Shown one piece after another: positions 8,710 to 18,088 of a stretch of DNA of 64,000 bases (position 1 is its first letter; each line of letters begins with the position of its first letter). The DNA lies in contig NZ_JAOTBE010000007.1 of NCBI RefSeq assembly GCF_026162645.1, forward strand, positions 28,133 to 92,132, in the 5' to 3' direction. The notes under the pieces were generated by a model. It ran no database searches, had not been told where the DNA came from, and saw nothing but the letters and a program-made list of their open reading frames with translations. Origin of the DNA: Paracoccus rhizosphaerae (GTDB lineage Bacteria; Pseudomonadota; Alphaproteobacteria; Rhodobacterales; Rhodobacteraceae). Position numbers and translations under genes: made by a program.

Positions 8710-9798
8710 ATGACCCAGATACCCGTGCAGCCCGGCATCATGGACATCGCGCTCTATGTCAGCGGCGAGAGTGCGCTGGCGGGGCGCGAGGATGTGCTGA
8801 AGCTTTCCTCGAACGAGAACCCGTTGGGGTGCAGCCCTGCGGCGATCGACGCTTTCAAGGAGGCCTCGGCCCAGCTGCACCGCTATCCTGCGACGGACCA
8901 CCGGGCGCTGAGGGTGGCGATCGGAGAGGTTCACGGGCTTGATCCCGACCGCATCATCTGCGGGGTGGGGTCGGACGAGGTCCTGCAATTCGTCGTTCAG
9001 GCTTATGCCGGACCGGGCGACGAGGTGATCACCACGGAACACGGGTTCTCGATGTACCCGATCCTGGCGCGGATGGTCGGGGCCACGCCCGTGACCGTGG
9101 CCGAGGCCGAGCGCCGGATCGATGTGGACGCGATCCTGGCGGCGGTGGGTGAGCGCACGCGCGTCGTCTTCCTGGCCAATCCCGCCAATCCGACCGGGAC
9201 GATGATGACCGAGGCCGAGCTGCAGCGCCTGGTCGATGACCTTCCGCCGCGGGTCATCCTGGTCCATGACGGCGCTTATACCGAGTTTGCGGCAGGTTTC
9301 GACGGCGGGGCGTCGATCGTCGACCGGCATCCGAACGTGATCATGACGCGGACGTTTTCCAAGATCCACGGGTTGGGCGGGTTGCGGATCGGCTGGGGCT
9401 ATGCCAGCCGCGAGATGATCGAGGTGCTGAACCGCATCCGCCAGCCCTTCAACCTGTCGAACGCCCAGATGGCCGCCGCCGAGGCGGCGATCCGCGATAC
9501 TCACTTCACGGCGCGCTGCGCCGACCTGAATGCGCGGATGCGCGACCGGATGAGAAACTCGCTGATCCAGATGGGCATCGCCTGCGACGAGAGCTTTGCG
9601 AACTTCGTTCTGGCCCGCTTCGACAGCGCCGACACCGCCGCGGCGGCCGACGCGGCGCTGCGCGAGGACGGCATTCTGGTGCGTCGAGTGGGCGGCTATG
9701 GCCTGCCGGCCGCCCTCAGGATCACCGTGGGGGACGAGGACGGCGTCAACCGCGTGCTAGACAGCCTGGGCCGCTTCATGGCAAGGCGCCGGGCATGA
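8710..9798 (+). CDS. hisC: Histidinol-phosphate / aromatic aminotransferase (HisC family)
   Basis: 362 residues, fold-type I PLP aminotransferase. Signatures are LSSNENPLG, NPANPTG, and TFSKIHGLGGLRIGWG with the PLP lysine at about Lys218. HisC makes L-histidinol phosphate, and paralogues transaminate aromatic 2-oxo acids. The next gene is a prephenate/arogenate dehydrogenase whose start overlaps this stop by 4 bases (ATGA), so a role in tyrosine/phenylalanine synthesis is as likely as one in histidine synthesis. No other his gene is nearby. The Shine-Dalgarno sequence is weak (AAGGATGAACCG). Confidence 0.9.
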   Translation: MTQIPVQPGIMDIALYVSGESALAGREDVLKLSSNENPLGCSPAAIDAFKEASAQLHRYPATDHRALRVAIGEVHGLDPDRIICGVGSDEVLQFVVQAYAGPGDEVITTEHGFSMYPILARMVGATPVTVAEAERRIDVDAILAAVGERTRVVFLANPANPTGTMMTEAELQRLVDDLPPRVILVHDGAYTEFAAGFDGGASIVDRHPNVIMTRTFSKIHGLGGLRIGWGYASREMIEVLNRIRQPFNLSNAQMAAAEAAIRDTHFTARCADLNARMRDRMRNSLIQMGIACDESFANFVLARFDSADTAAAADAALREDGILVRRVGGYGLPAALRITVGDEDGVNRVLDSLGRFMARRRA

Positions 9799-10715
9799 GC
9801 GTGATCTATGACCGCGTGGCGCTGATCGGGCTCGGCCTGATCGCCGGATCAATGGCGCTGGCGATCCGCGAAGGCGGGCTGGCGCGCGAGGTCACCGGCT
9901 TTGCCCGCAGCCAGGCCACACGCGACGTCGCGTGCGAGATCGACCTCTGCACCGTCTGCGACACTGCGGCCGAGGCGGTGGCAGGCGCGGACCTGGTCGT
10001 ACTGGCCGTTCCGGTCGGCGCGATGGGCGACGTTATGGCCGAGATCGCGCCGCATCTTGCGCCGGGGGCGACGGTGACCGATGTCGGGTCGGTCAAGCAA
10101 TCGGTGATTGACGCGGTCGCCCCGCATCTGCCGGCGGGCGTGCATTTCGTGCCCGGCCACCCGCTGGCCGGCACCGAACATTCTGGGCCGCGCGCCGGCT
10201 TTGCGTCGCTGTTCCGCAACCGCTGGTGGCTGCTGACCCCCCTGCCCGACAGCGATGCTGACGCCATTGCGCGGCTGGACCGGCTGATCACCGCGTTGGG
10301 CGCCAAGACCGACCGGATGGAGGCGCCGCATCACGACCTGGTCCTGGCGGTGACAAGCCACGCGCCGCACCTGATCGCCTATACCATGGTCGGCGTGGCC
10401 GATCACCTGCGGCGGGTGTCGGGCGAGGAGGTGATCCAGTATTCCGCCGCGGGCTTTCGCGACTTCACCCGGATCGCCGCCAGCGATCCGACGATGTGGC
10501 GCGATGTCTTCCTGCACAACAAGGAGGCCACGCTGGACATCCTGGGCCGCTTCACCGAGGAGCTGTTCGTCCTGCAACGCGCCATTCGGATGGGCGACGG
10601 GCAGCAGCTGCACGACTACTTCACCCGCACGCGCGCCATCCGCCGCGGCATCATCGAAGCCGGCCAGGACACCGAGGCGCCGGACTTCGGCCGCCCCGGC
10701 GCCCGCGCCACCTGA
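9795..10715 (+). CDS. tyrA: Prephenate/arogenate dehydrogenase
   Basis: 306 residues. NAD(P)-dependent oxidative decarboxylation of prephenate or arogenate toward tyrosine. The N-terminal Rossmann fold has GLGLIAGSMA; later motifs are VGSVKQ, HFVPGHPLAGTEHSGP and the helical dimer domain with SHAPHLIAYTMV. It overlaps hisC by ATGA, implying translational coupling. There is no fused chorismate mutase or ACT domain. The C-terminus (about residues 290-306) is a short Pro/Ala-rich tail. In this lineage such enzymes are often called TyrC (cyclohexadienyl dehydrogenase); the substrate cannot be settled by eye. Confidence 0.92.
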   Translation: MSVIYDRVALIGLGLIAGSMALAIREGGLAREVTGFARSQATRDVACEIDLCTVCDTAAEAVAGADLVVLAVPVGAMGDVMAEIAPHLAPGATVTDVGSVKQSVIDAVAPHLPAGVHFVPGHPLAGTEHSGPRAGFASLFRNRWWLLTPLPDSDADAIARLDRLITALGAKTDRMEAPHHDLVLAVTSHAPHLIAYTMVGVADHLRRVSGEEVIQYSAAGFRDFTRIAASDPTMWRDVFLHNKEATLDILGRFTEELFVLQRAIRMGDGQQLHDYFTRTRAIRRGIIEAGQDTEAPDFGRPGARAT

Positions 10716-10785
10716 ACTGCCCGCACGGTCCCCTTCCGTCTGGCGGGCCGCTGGCCTACCTTTCACCTGAAAGGAAGGACGGACG

Positions 10786-11343
10786 ATGGACAGGATCGAT
10801 TGGGTTTTCGGCTATGGCTCCCTAATCTGGAATCCCGGTTTCACGCCGGTCGAGACGGTCGCCGCGCGGCTTGGCGGCTTTGCCCGCAGCTTTTGCCTGC
10901 GGTCGATCCAGCACCGGGGGACCGAAGCGCTGCCGGGCCTCGTCCTGGGGCTCGACTCGCAGGAGGGGGCGACCTGCCAGGGCCTGGCGCTGCGCATCGC
11001 GCCCCAGGATCACGACACGGTCCTGGACGAACTGCGCCGTCGCGAGCTGGTCACGGATGCCTACCGCGAGGCCATCCTGCCGCTTGACTTGGAAGACGGG
11101 CGGCAGGTCCGGGCGCTGGCCTATGTGATGCGGCGCGATCACTGGCAGTATGCCGGCGGCCTGCCGCATGACGAGCAAGCCCGCATCATCGCGATCGCGC
11201 AAGGCGGCAGGGGGCCGAATTCGGAATACCTCTTCAACACCGCCTCGCACCTGGCCAGCATCGGGATGGCGGACGACCACCTTGAGGCGCTGTCGGCCAA
11301 GGTTCGGGCGCTGCAGGAAGGCAACGGCAAGGCGCAGCGGTAA
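10786..11343 (+). CDS. ChaC-like gamma-glutamylcyclotransferase
   Basis: 185 residues. The N-terminal FGYGSLIWNPGF is the ChaC/GGCT YGSL substrate loop; LRSIQHRGTEALPGLVLGL and LRRRELVTDAYRE follow the family pattern, with the latter part carrying the likely catalytic Glu. ChaC proteins cleave glutathione to 5-oxoproline and Cys-Gly. The start has GAAAGGAAGGACGGACG upstream. It follows tyrA by 70 bases but has no functional link to it. A candidate promoter for the next gene lies right after the stop, so it probably ends its transcript. Confidence 0.9.
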   Translation: MDRIDWVFGYGSLIWNPGFTPVETVAARLGGFARSFCLRSIQHRGTEALPGLVLGLDSQEGATCQGLALRIAPQDHDTVLDELRRRELVTDAYREAILPLDLEDGRQVRALAYVMRRDHWQYAGGLPHDEQARIIAIAQGGRGPNSEYLFNTASHLASIGMADDHLEALSAKVRALQEGNGKAQR

Positions 11344-11362
11344 CGCATTTGTGTCGCGATGC

Positions 11363-11391
11363 TTGGCAAGCGCGGGGCCGGTCCCTACAGT
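11363..11391 (+). promoter_or_regulatory. Candidate promoter of the ExbB/OmpA-like pair
   Basis: TTGGCA (11363-11368), a 17-base spacer and TACAGT (11386-11391), ending 31 bases before the GTG start at 11423. Inferred from hexamers only. Confidence 0.5.
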
Positions 11392-11422
11392 CGCGGAAGG
11401 AACGGCGGCAACGGGGTATCAC

Positions 11423-12739
11423 GTGAGCGATCAGACCAATGGCGATCCGCAGGCCCCGTCGCGGCTGACCTTGACGAACCGCCGCCTGGCGGCGACCCGC
11501 GACCAGGCGCTGATCGGCAGCGGCATGCCGCCGCGCTTCTCTCAACCGGTTCGCCAGATCCTGCTGATGCTGAGCGTTCTGGGGTTGGTGCTGGCCGGCG
11601 GCTGGTTCGCCTATGGGCGCATCCTGCCGATCTTCATGGCCAACCGCTGGCTGAACGGCCTGATCCTGGCGGTCTTCGCCATTGGCGTTCTGGCCTGCTT
11701 CTGGCAGGTCGCGCAGCTGGTGCGATCGGTCAGCTGGATCGAGCGTTTCGCCGCCCATCGCCGCGATGCCCAGCCCGGCATGCCCGAGGACCAGGCCCCG
11801 CGCCTTCTGGCGCCGCTGGCGGCGCTTCTGGGCACGCGCGGCCCCCTGGGCGGCGCGATCTCGGCCAGTTCGGGAAGATCAATTCTTGATTCCGTAGCCA
11901 CGCGCATCGACGAGATCCGCGACATCACGCGGTATTTGGCGAACCTGCTGATCTTTCTTGGACTCCTGGGGACGTTCTATGGCCTTGCAACGACCGTTCC
12001 GGCAGTGGTCGACACGATCCGCGCATTGGCGCCGCAGGATGGCCAGACGGGGCTGGAGGTCTTCGACCAGCTGATGACCGGCCTCGAGGCGCAGCTGGGC
12101 GGCATGGCGACCGCGTTCTCGTCCTCGCTTCTGGGTCTGGCGGGATCGCTTGTGGTCGGCCTTCTGGAACTGTTCGTGACCCACGGGCAGAACCGCTTCT
12201 ACCGTGAACTGGAAGAATGGATGTCGGGCTTCACGCGGCTCAGCATCGGCGCCGGCGACGGCGAGGGGGTGGATCAGGCGGCGTTGGCGGGCTTCCTGGA
12301 GCAGATGGCAGGCCAGATGGACCGGCTGCAAAGCTATCACGCCGAACGCGACGCGATGCGCGAGGAGGCCGCGCTGATGGCCGACGAACGCGTGGTCGTG
12401 ATGGCCCAGGCGGTCGAGGCGCTGGTGGACCGCAGCGGGACGGATGACGGCAGCAACCAGCTGACCGCCGCGCTGACCCGACTGGCCGACGGCCAGGACC
12501 GCCTTCTGGACGAGGCGCGCCTTGCGCGGGAAACGGCCGCGCCGGTCGATCTGTCGCGTCTGGAGCATGCGCTGAAGGTCCTGGCGGCCGATCTGAATGA
12601 TGGCCGTGACGAGATGGTGGCCGAGCTGCGGTCCGACATCCTGGTCCTGACCCGGGCTGTCCGCGCGGCGCGTTTCGGCGACCCGTTCCGCGACGACCTA
12701 CTGCGCCGCGAACCCCTGCCCCATCACGGCGAGGGCTAG
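11423..12739 (+). CDS. MotA/TolQ/ExbB-like proton-channel family membrane protein
   Basis: 438 residues from GTG 11423. The same frame is open 273 bases further upstream, but that stretch overlaps the ChaC-like gene. Two N-terminal membrane segments (about 40-65 and 75-97) are followed by a cytoplasmic loop. Then come the two ExbB/MotA core segments: LLIFLGLLGTFYGLATTVPAVV and a Gly/Ala/Ser-rich helix containing LGGMATAFSSSLLGLAGS. A hydrophilic, probably helical tail of ~170 residues follows. The core is the TolQ/ExbB/MotA ion-channel motif. Three bases separate it from the OmpA/MotB-like gene, so the two should form a stator-like complex. Which process it powers is unknown; there are no flagellar, Ton or Tol neighbours. 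Confidence 0.85.
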   Translation: MSDQTNGDPQAPSRLTLTNRRLAATRDQALIGSGMPPRFSQPVRQILLMLSVLGLVLAGGWFAYGRILPIFMANRWLNGLILAVFAIGVLACFWQVAQLVRSVSWIERFAAHRRDAQPGMPEDQAPRLLAPLAALLGTRGPLGGAISASSGRSILDSVATRIDEIRDITRYLANLLIFLGLLGTFYGLATTVPAVVDTIRALAPQDGQTGLEVFDQLMTGLEAQLGGMATAFSSSLLGLAGSLVVGLLELFVTHGQNRFYRELEEWMSGFTRLSIGAGDGEGVDQAALAGFLEQMAGQMDRLQSYHAERDAMREEAALMADERVVVMAQAVEALVDRSGTDDGSNQLTAALTRLADGQDRLLDEARLARETAAPVDLSRLEHALKVLAADLNDGRDEMVAELRSDILVLTRAVRAARFGDPFRDDLLRREPLPHHGEG

Positions 12740-12742
12740 CGG

Positions 12743-14452
12743 ATGCGGCTGGCGCGGGGCGCATCGGGGCAGCGGTTCTCCTCGACCATCTGGCCGGGCT
12801 TCGTGGATGCGATGACCGCGCTGCTGATGGTGCTGATGTTCGTGCTGACCATCTTCATGGTCGTGCAGTCGGTGCTGCGCGAACAGATCAGCACCCAGGA
12901 CAGCACCATCACCGAGCAGGTGCGCCAGATCTCTCGGCAGCAGCAGCAACTTGACACGCTCGGCCAGCAGGTCGGCGCGCTGAGCGAGGCCTTGACCGCA
13001 TCCGAGGAACGCGAGGCCGACCTGTCCCGCAACCTTGAGGCCGAGATGGCCCGCGCCGCCGAGGCCGAGGCCGAGGCCCGCGACAGGGCCGCCCAGATCA
13101 CCCGCCTGACCACGCAGCTGGACCGGGGGCAGGAGGAGCTTCAGGCCGCGCAAAGCCGCCTCACCGATTTCGAGGCCGAGGTCGCTGCGCTGCTGGCCGC
13201 CCGCGCCGCCAGCGAGGAGCGGGTCGCCACGCTGCAGACGGAGCTGACCGATGCGACCGAGCGTGCATCTGCGGCCGAGTTGGCCGTGGCCGCCGCCAGG
13301 TCCGAGACCGACGCGCAGGCCGAAGCAGCGCGCCTGGCCGCCGCGCGGCGCGACGCGCTCGAGGCGCTGACGGCCGAGTTGCGCGCCCAGGTGAGCCAGG
13401 GCGAGGCGCAGCTGGCCGAGGCCCAGACCGCACTCTCGGAAAGCCAAGCCCGCGTCGAGCGCGCCGACGCCGCCCTGACCGAAGCCGAGGAGACGCGGCT
13501 GGCCGAGGCCGAGGCCGCCCGCCTGCTGCGAGAGCGGCTGGAGACGGCCGATGCCGAACTGACCGCCATGACCCTGGCGCTGGAGGAGCGCCGCCGCGAG
13601 GCCGAGGAGACGCTGACGCTTCTGGCCGCCGCCAATGCTGCCCGCGAGGAGGCCGAGGCACAGGCGCAGGACAGCTTGTCGGATGCCGAACGCCAGGCTG
13701 CGCTGCTGATCGCCGCCCGGCAGGAGCTGGCCGAGCAGGAGGGCCTGGCCGAGGACAGCCAGCGCCGCGTCGCCCTGCTGAACGAACAGGTGGCGCAGCT
13801 GACGGCGCAGCTGGGCTCGCTGCAAGCGCTGCTGGATGCCGCAGGCGATGACCAGGAAGAGGCCGAGCTGCGGGTGGCGGAACTGGGGCAGCAGCTGAAC
13901 GCCGCCCTGGTCCGCACCGCCGAGGAGACCCGCCGCCGCCTCGCGCTCGAGGAGGAAGCGCGCCTGGCGGCCGAGGCCGAGGCGCAGGACCTTGCCCGTT
14001 ATCGCTCGGAGTTCTTCGGCCGGCTGTCGCAGATCCTGTCCGGGCGCGAAGGTGTGCAGGTCGTGGGCGACCGCTTCGTCTTCCAGTCCGAGGTGCTGTT
14101 CGCCCCCGGCGAGGCCACGCTTTCCGCCGAAGGTCGTCAGCAGGTCGCGAACCTTGCCGAACTGCTGCAGGACATCGCCGACGAGATCCCGCCAGAGATC
14201 GACTGGATCATCCGCGTCGACGGTCATACCGACAGCCTGCCGCTGTCGGGGCTGGGCCGGTATCGCGACAACTGGGAACTGAGCCAGGCCCGCGCGCTGG
14301 CCGTGGTCCGTTACCTGACCGACGACCTGGGCTTTCCGGCAAGCCGCCTGGCGCCCACCGGCTTTGCCGACACGCGGCCGGTGGCCGGGGGCGACACCCC
14401 GGAAAGCCGCGCCCTGAACCGCAGGATCGAACTGAAGCTGACCGAGCGCTGA
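12743..14452 (+). CDS. MotB/OmpA-like peptidoglycan-binding protein with long coiled coil
   Basis: 569 residues. One N-terminal membrane helix (FVDAMTALLMVLMFVLTIF) has an Asp at its start, placed as in MotB/ZorB-type stator proteins. Residues ~45-410 are an almost unbroken Ala/Glu/Arg/Leu-rich coiled coil. The last ~140 residues are an OmpA-like peptidoglycan-binding domain with VDGHTD, NWELSQARA and ALNRRIEL. It therefore spans from the inner membrane to the cell wall. It sits 3 bases after the ExbB/MotA-like gene. With ~365 residues of coiled coil (roughly 50 nm if continuous) it is much longer than MotB. The coiled coil is low-complexity and GC-rich. Confidence 0.86.
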   Translation: MRLARGASGQRFSSTIWPGFVDAMTALLMVLMFVLTIFMVVQSVLREQISTQDSTITEQVRQISRQQQQLDTLGQQVGALSEALTASEEREADLSRNLEAEMARAAEAEAEARDRAAQITRLTTQLDRGQEELQAAQSRLTDFEAEVAALLAARAASEERVATLQTELTDATERASAAELAVAAARSETDAQAEAARLAAARRDALEALTAELRAQVSQGEAQLAEAQTALSESQARVERADAALTEAEETRLAEAEAARLLRERLETADAELTAMTLALEERRREAEETLTLLAAANAAREEAEAQAQDSLSDAERQAALLIAARQELAEQEGLAEDSQRRVALLNEQVAQLTAQLGSLQALLDAAGDDQEEAELRVAELGQQLNAALVRTAEETRRRLALEEEARLAAEAEAQDLARYRSEFFGRLSQILSGREGVQVVGDRFVFQSEVLFAPGEATLSAEGRQQVANLAELLQDIADEIPPEIDWIIRVDGHTDSLPLSGLGRYRDNWELSQARALAVVRYLTDDLGFPASRLAPTGFADTRPVAGGDTPESRALNRRIELKLTER

Positions 14453-14467
14453 CGGCCCCGTCAGCGC
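14446..14467 (+). terminator. Hairpin at the end of the OmpA-like gene
   Basis: 9-bp perfect stem GCGCTGACG / CGTCAGCGC with loop GCCC, overlapping the stop codon. It has no T run, so it may work with Rho or as a bidirectional barrier before the convergent SMR gene. Confidence 0.5.
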
Positions 14468-14500
14468 CGTATTCCGCTACGGTAACCCCGCCCGAGCGCG

Positions 14501-14839
14501 CTAATGGCCGACTGTCTTCGAGAATACGTTGATGATCACGACGCCCGCCACGATCAGCGCCAGACCCAGCACCGCCGGCCCGTCAAGCCGCTGGCCGAAG
14601 GCGACCCAGCCGATCAGGGCGACCAGCGCCACGCCGAACGCGCTCCAGATCGCGTAGGCGACGCCCAGGGGCAGCACCTTCAAGGTGATGGACAGCAGAT
14701 AGAAGCTGGCCAGATAGCAGACCGCCATGGCGACTGTGGGCCACAGTCGGGTGAACTGCTCGGACCGCTGCAGCATCGACGTGCCCAGAACTTCCAGGCT
14801 GATCGCCAGCAGCAGCGGGACATAAGGGGACTGGATCAC
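14501..14839 (-). CDS. Small multidrug resistance (SMR) family transporter
   Basis: 112 residues with four membrane helices. The conserved membrane Glu is in AISLEVLGTSML of helix 1, and YAIWSAFGVALVALIGW is the family signature in helix 3. It acts as a dimer for H+-coupled export of small cations such as quaternary ammonium or guanidinium. The start overlaps the stop of the BrkB-like gene by 4 bases (ATGA), so the two form an operon. EmrE-like and SugE/Gdx-like members cannot be separated confidently by eye. Confidence 0.9.
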   Translation of the reverse strand: MIQSPYVPLLLAISLEVLGTSMLQRSEQFTRLWPTVAMAVCYLASFYLLSITLKVLPLGVAYAIWSAFGVALVALIGWVAFGQRLDGPAVLGLALIVAGVVIINVFSKTVGH

Positions 14840-15879
14840 GAATGGGCCTCGGTCGATGCACGGGGGACGTCCAATCCTGCCATGCGCTTCAGGTGAAGCT
14901 CAATCTCAGAATTGATCTCGGCGCCGATCAGCAGGATCGTGGCGTTCAGCCACAGCCAGATCATCAGCGCAACGACCGCCCCAAGCGAGCCGTAGGTCTC
15001 GTTGTAGTTGCCGAAGTTCGCGGCATACCAGGAAAACAGCATCGAGGTGATCACCAGCGCCACCGCGGCGAAAATCGCGCCCGGAGAGATCCAGCGCCAG
15101 CGCGACTTGGGCGCCGCCGGACCATAACGATAGACCGCGGCCAGCGCCAGCACCAGGACGCCGAACATGATCGGCCAGCGGATGACGGTGACCAGCATTT
15201 CCCCACCCCAGCTCATCGGCAGCAGGCGCAGCATGGCGGGGATGACGGCAATGACCGCCAGCATCAGCGCGATCAGTGCCAGCCCCGACAGGGTGAACAG
15301 CATCGCCACCAGGTTCAGGCGCACGAAGCTGCGCGTCTCTCGCTGGAAAAAGGCGACGTTCAGCGCCGACAGCAGCGCCTTCATGCCACCATTTGCGGAC
15401 CAGAACGCCACCATCAGCGCGACGATCCCGGCTAGCGACAGTGCCCCGTTCGAGGCCGAGGCGATCGAGACGACCTGCCCGCGGATGATGTCAAGCGAAC
15501 TCTCGGGCAGGAGATTTCTCAGCAACTCGAGGTCGGTCTGGATGGTCGCGGGATCTGCATAGAGCCCATAGAGCGACACGAAGGCGGTGATCGCCGGGAA
15601 CAGCGACAGCAGGCCGAAGAACGTGACCCCGCCCGCGACCGAGGTGACCCTGTCAGCACCGATCTGCGTCAGCACCGACTGTGCGACCTTCATCACGTCC
15701 CTGCGGCGCATGTCGCGCAGGCCGGGCATCCGGCCGCGGCGGTTCAGGACTCGCGCCTGCGGACGCGGCGGGGCGGTTGCTTCCTCGGGGGCAGGCAGGC
15801 CGAAGCGCCGCCGGGTACTGTCATCCAGCGGGTCGAACAGCGCCGACAGGACACCGGGCTTGGGCTTGCGGTCCGCCAT
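14836..15879 (-). CDS. YihY/BrkB family inner-membrane protein
   Basis: 347 residues. A basic cytoplasmic N-terminus of ~80 residues is followed by about six membrane helices typical of YihY/BrkB (VTSVAGGVTFFGLLSLFPAI, then later SLGAVVALMIWLWLNATILL). The molecular role of the family is unsettled; it is not RNase BN despite older annotation. ATG 15879 has GGGGAGGAACG upstream. The SMR gene follows with a 4-base overlap, and the gene for the 221-aa membrane protein lies 10 bases upstream, so a three-gene minus-strand operon is likely. Confidence 0.88.
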   Translation of the reverse strand: MADRKPKPGVLSALFDPLDDSTRRRFGLPAPEEATAPPRPQARVLNRRGRMPGLRDMRRRDVMKVAQSVLTQIGADRVTSVAGGVTFFGLLSLFPAITAFVSLYGLYADPATIQTDLELLRNLLPESSLDIIRGQVVSIASASNGALSLAGIVALMVAFWSANGGMKALLSALNVAFFQRETRSFVRLNLVAMLFTLSGLALIALMLAVIAVIPAMLRLLPMSWGGEMLVTVIRWPIMFGVLVLALAAVYRYGPAAPKSRWRWISPGAIFAAVALVITSMLFSWYAANFGNYNETYGSLGAVVALMIWLWLNATILLIGAEINSEIELHLKRMAGLDVPRASTEAHS

Positions 15880-15889
15880 CGTTCCTCCC

Positions 15890-16555
15890 CTACAGGCGAT
15901 GCATGCGATCTGGATCCTCGGGCTTGGGTGCGGGGCGGCGGTCTTCGGGCGCGACGGGGCGCGGGCCGGGGCTGCCGTTCAGGATCGCCTTCAACTGGTC
16001 GGCCGCGACCACGAAATCGCCAAGGATCGAATTCGCCTGCCGCGACACGCCCCGGAACGACTCAAACGCATCCGAGATCGACCGGGCGACGCCGTTCAGG
16101 CTGTCGGTCAGCTCCGTCGCGGTCCGCGTCAGGTCTTGGGCGAGGTTTCCGCGGGGGTGCCGCGTCTCGGCCGCCCCGGCCCGCAGGCGCGCGGATTCCC
16201 GGTCGTCCTCAAGCGCCTGCGCCCTGACCCGGCGGCGGACCTCGTCGCGCTCGGCCTCGGTCATCTCGGCGAAGCGCGGGGCGTGGACGGGCCCGTGGAT
16301 GCGAGGGGCCGGATGCCTAGGGCCGATCAGCTTGCGCGCCGTCATGGTGGCCGCTGCCGTCAGCCCCGCGACGCCAAGCGCCATACCGCCCCAGACGATG
16401 ACCTTCGTGGCGGTCGACGCCTCTCTCGGCAGGTTGCGGCGGCGGGCAGTGGGGTCATCCGTCAGATGCCCGTCCGGGACCGGGCGTGGCCCGAAGCGCG
16501 TCTGGCTGGTGCGATCGGCCTCGGCCGGCGGGGAATGGGGGTCCTGGGGGCGCAT
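15890..16555 (-). CDS. Hypothetical single-pass membrane protein
   Basis: 221 residues, not recognised. ATG 16555 has CGAGGACCGTC upstream. A polar, Pro/Arg-rich N-terminus of ~48 residues is followed by one membrane helix (KVIVWGGMALGVAGLTAA), a charged stretch (MTEAERDEVRRRVRAQALED), and an amphipathic Thr/Ser/Leu helix (LTRTATELTDSLNGVARS) that could be a coiled coil. The tail is Pro/Arg-rich. It sits 10 bases upstream of the BrkB-like gene on the same strand and diverges from purB. Confidence 0.72.
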   Translation of the reverse strand: MRPQDPHSPPAEADRTSQTRFGPRPVPDGHLTDDPTARRRNLPREASTATKVIVWGGMALGVAGLTAAATMTARKLIGPRHPAPRIHGPVHAPRFAEMTEAERDEVRRRVRAQALEDDRESARLRAGAAETRHPRGNLAQDLTRTATELTDSLNGVARSISDAFESFRGVSRQANSILGDFVVAADQLKAILNGSPGPRPVAPEDRRPAPKPEDPDRMHRL

Positions 16556-16699
16556 GACGGTCCTCGGCTGGCGGGTTGGTCCTGCAGGATCAACCCCTTG
16601 GCACATGGGATCGTTCCGCGCAGCCCCGGCAGGCGTCATGAAAACTTGCCCCCGCGGCAGGTCCCGGCTATGCCCCCGCCAACCGCAAAGGAGCCCAGC

Positions 16700-18013
<1,314 letters not shown>

Positions 18014-18088
18014 AAGGCGGCCCCCGTCAACCTTGCGTTAGGGTTGTCGTGGCATGGTGCCCCCTGACTGAACAGGACAGAGGGCGCC

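Noticed and set aside
11423..14452. Zorya anti-phage system
   Set aside because: The pair resembles ZorAB, but there is no zorC, zorD or zorE nearby; neighbours are housekeeping genes.
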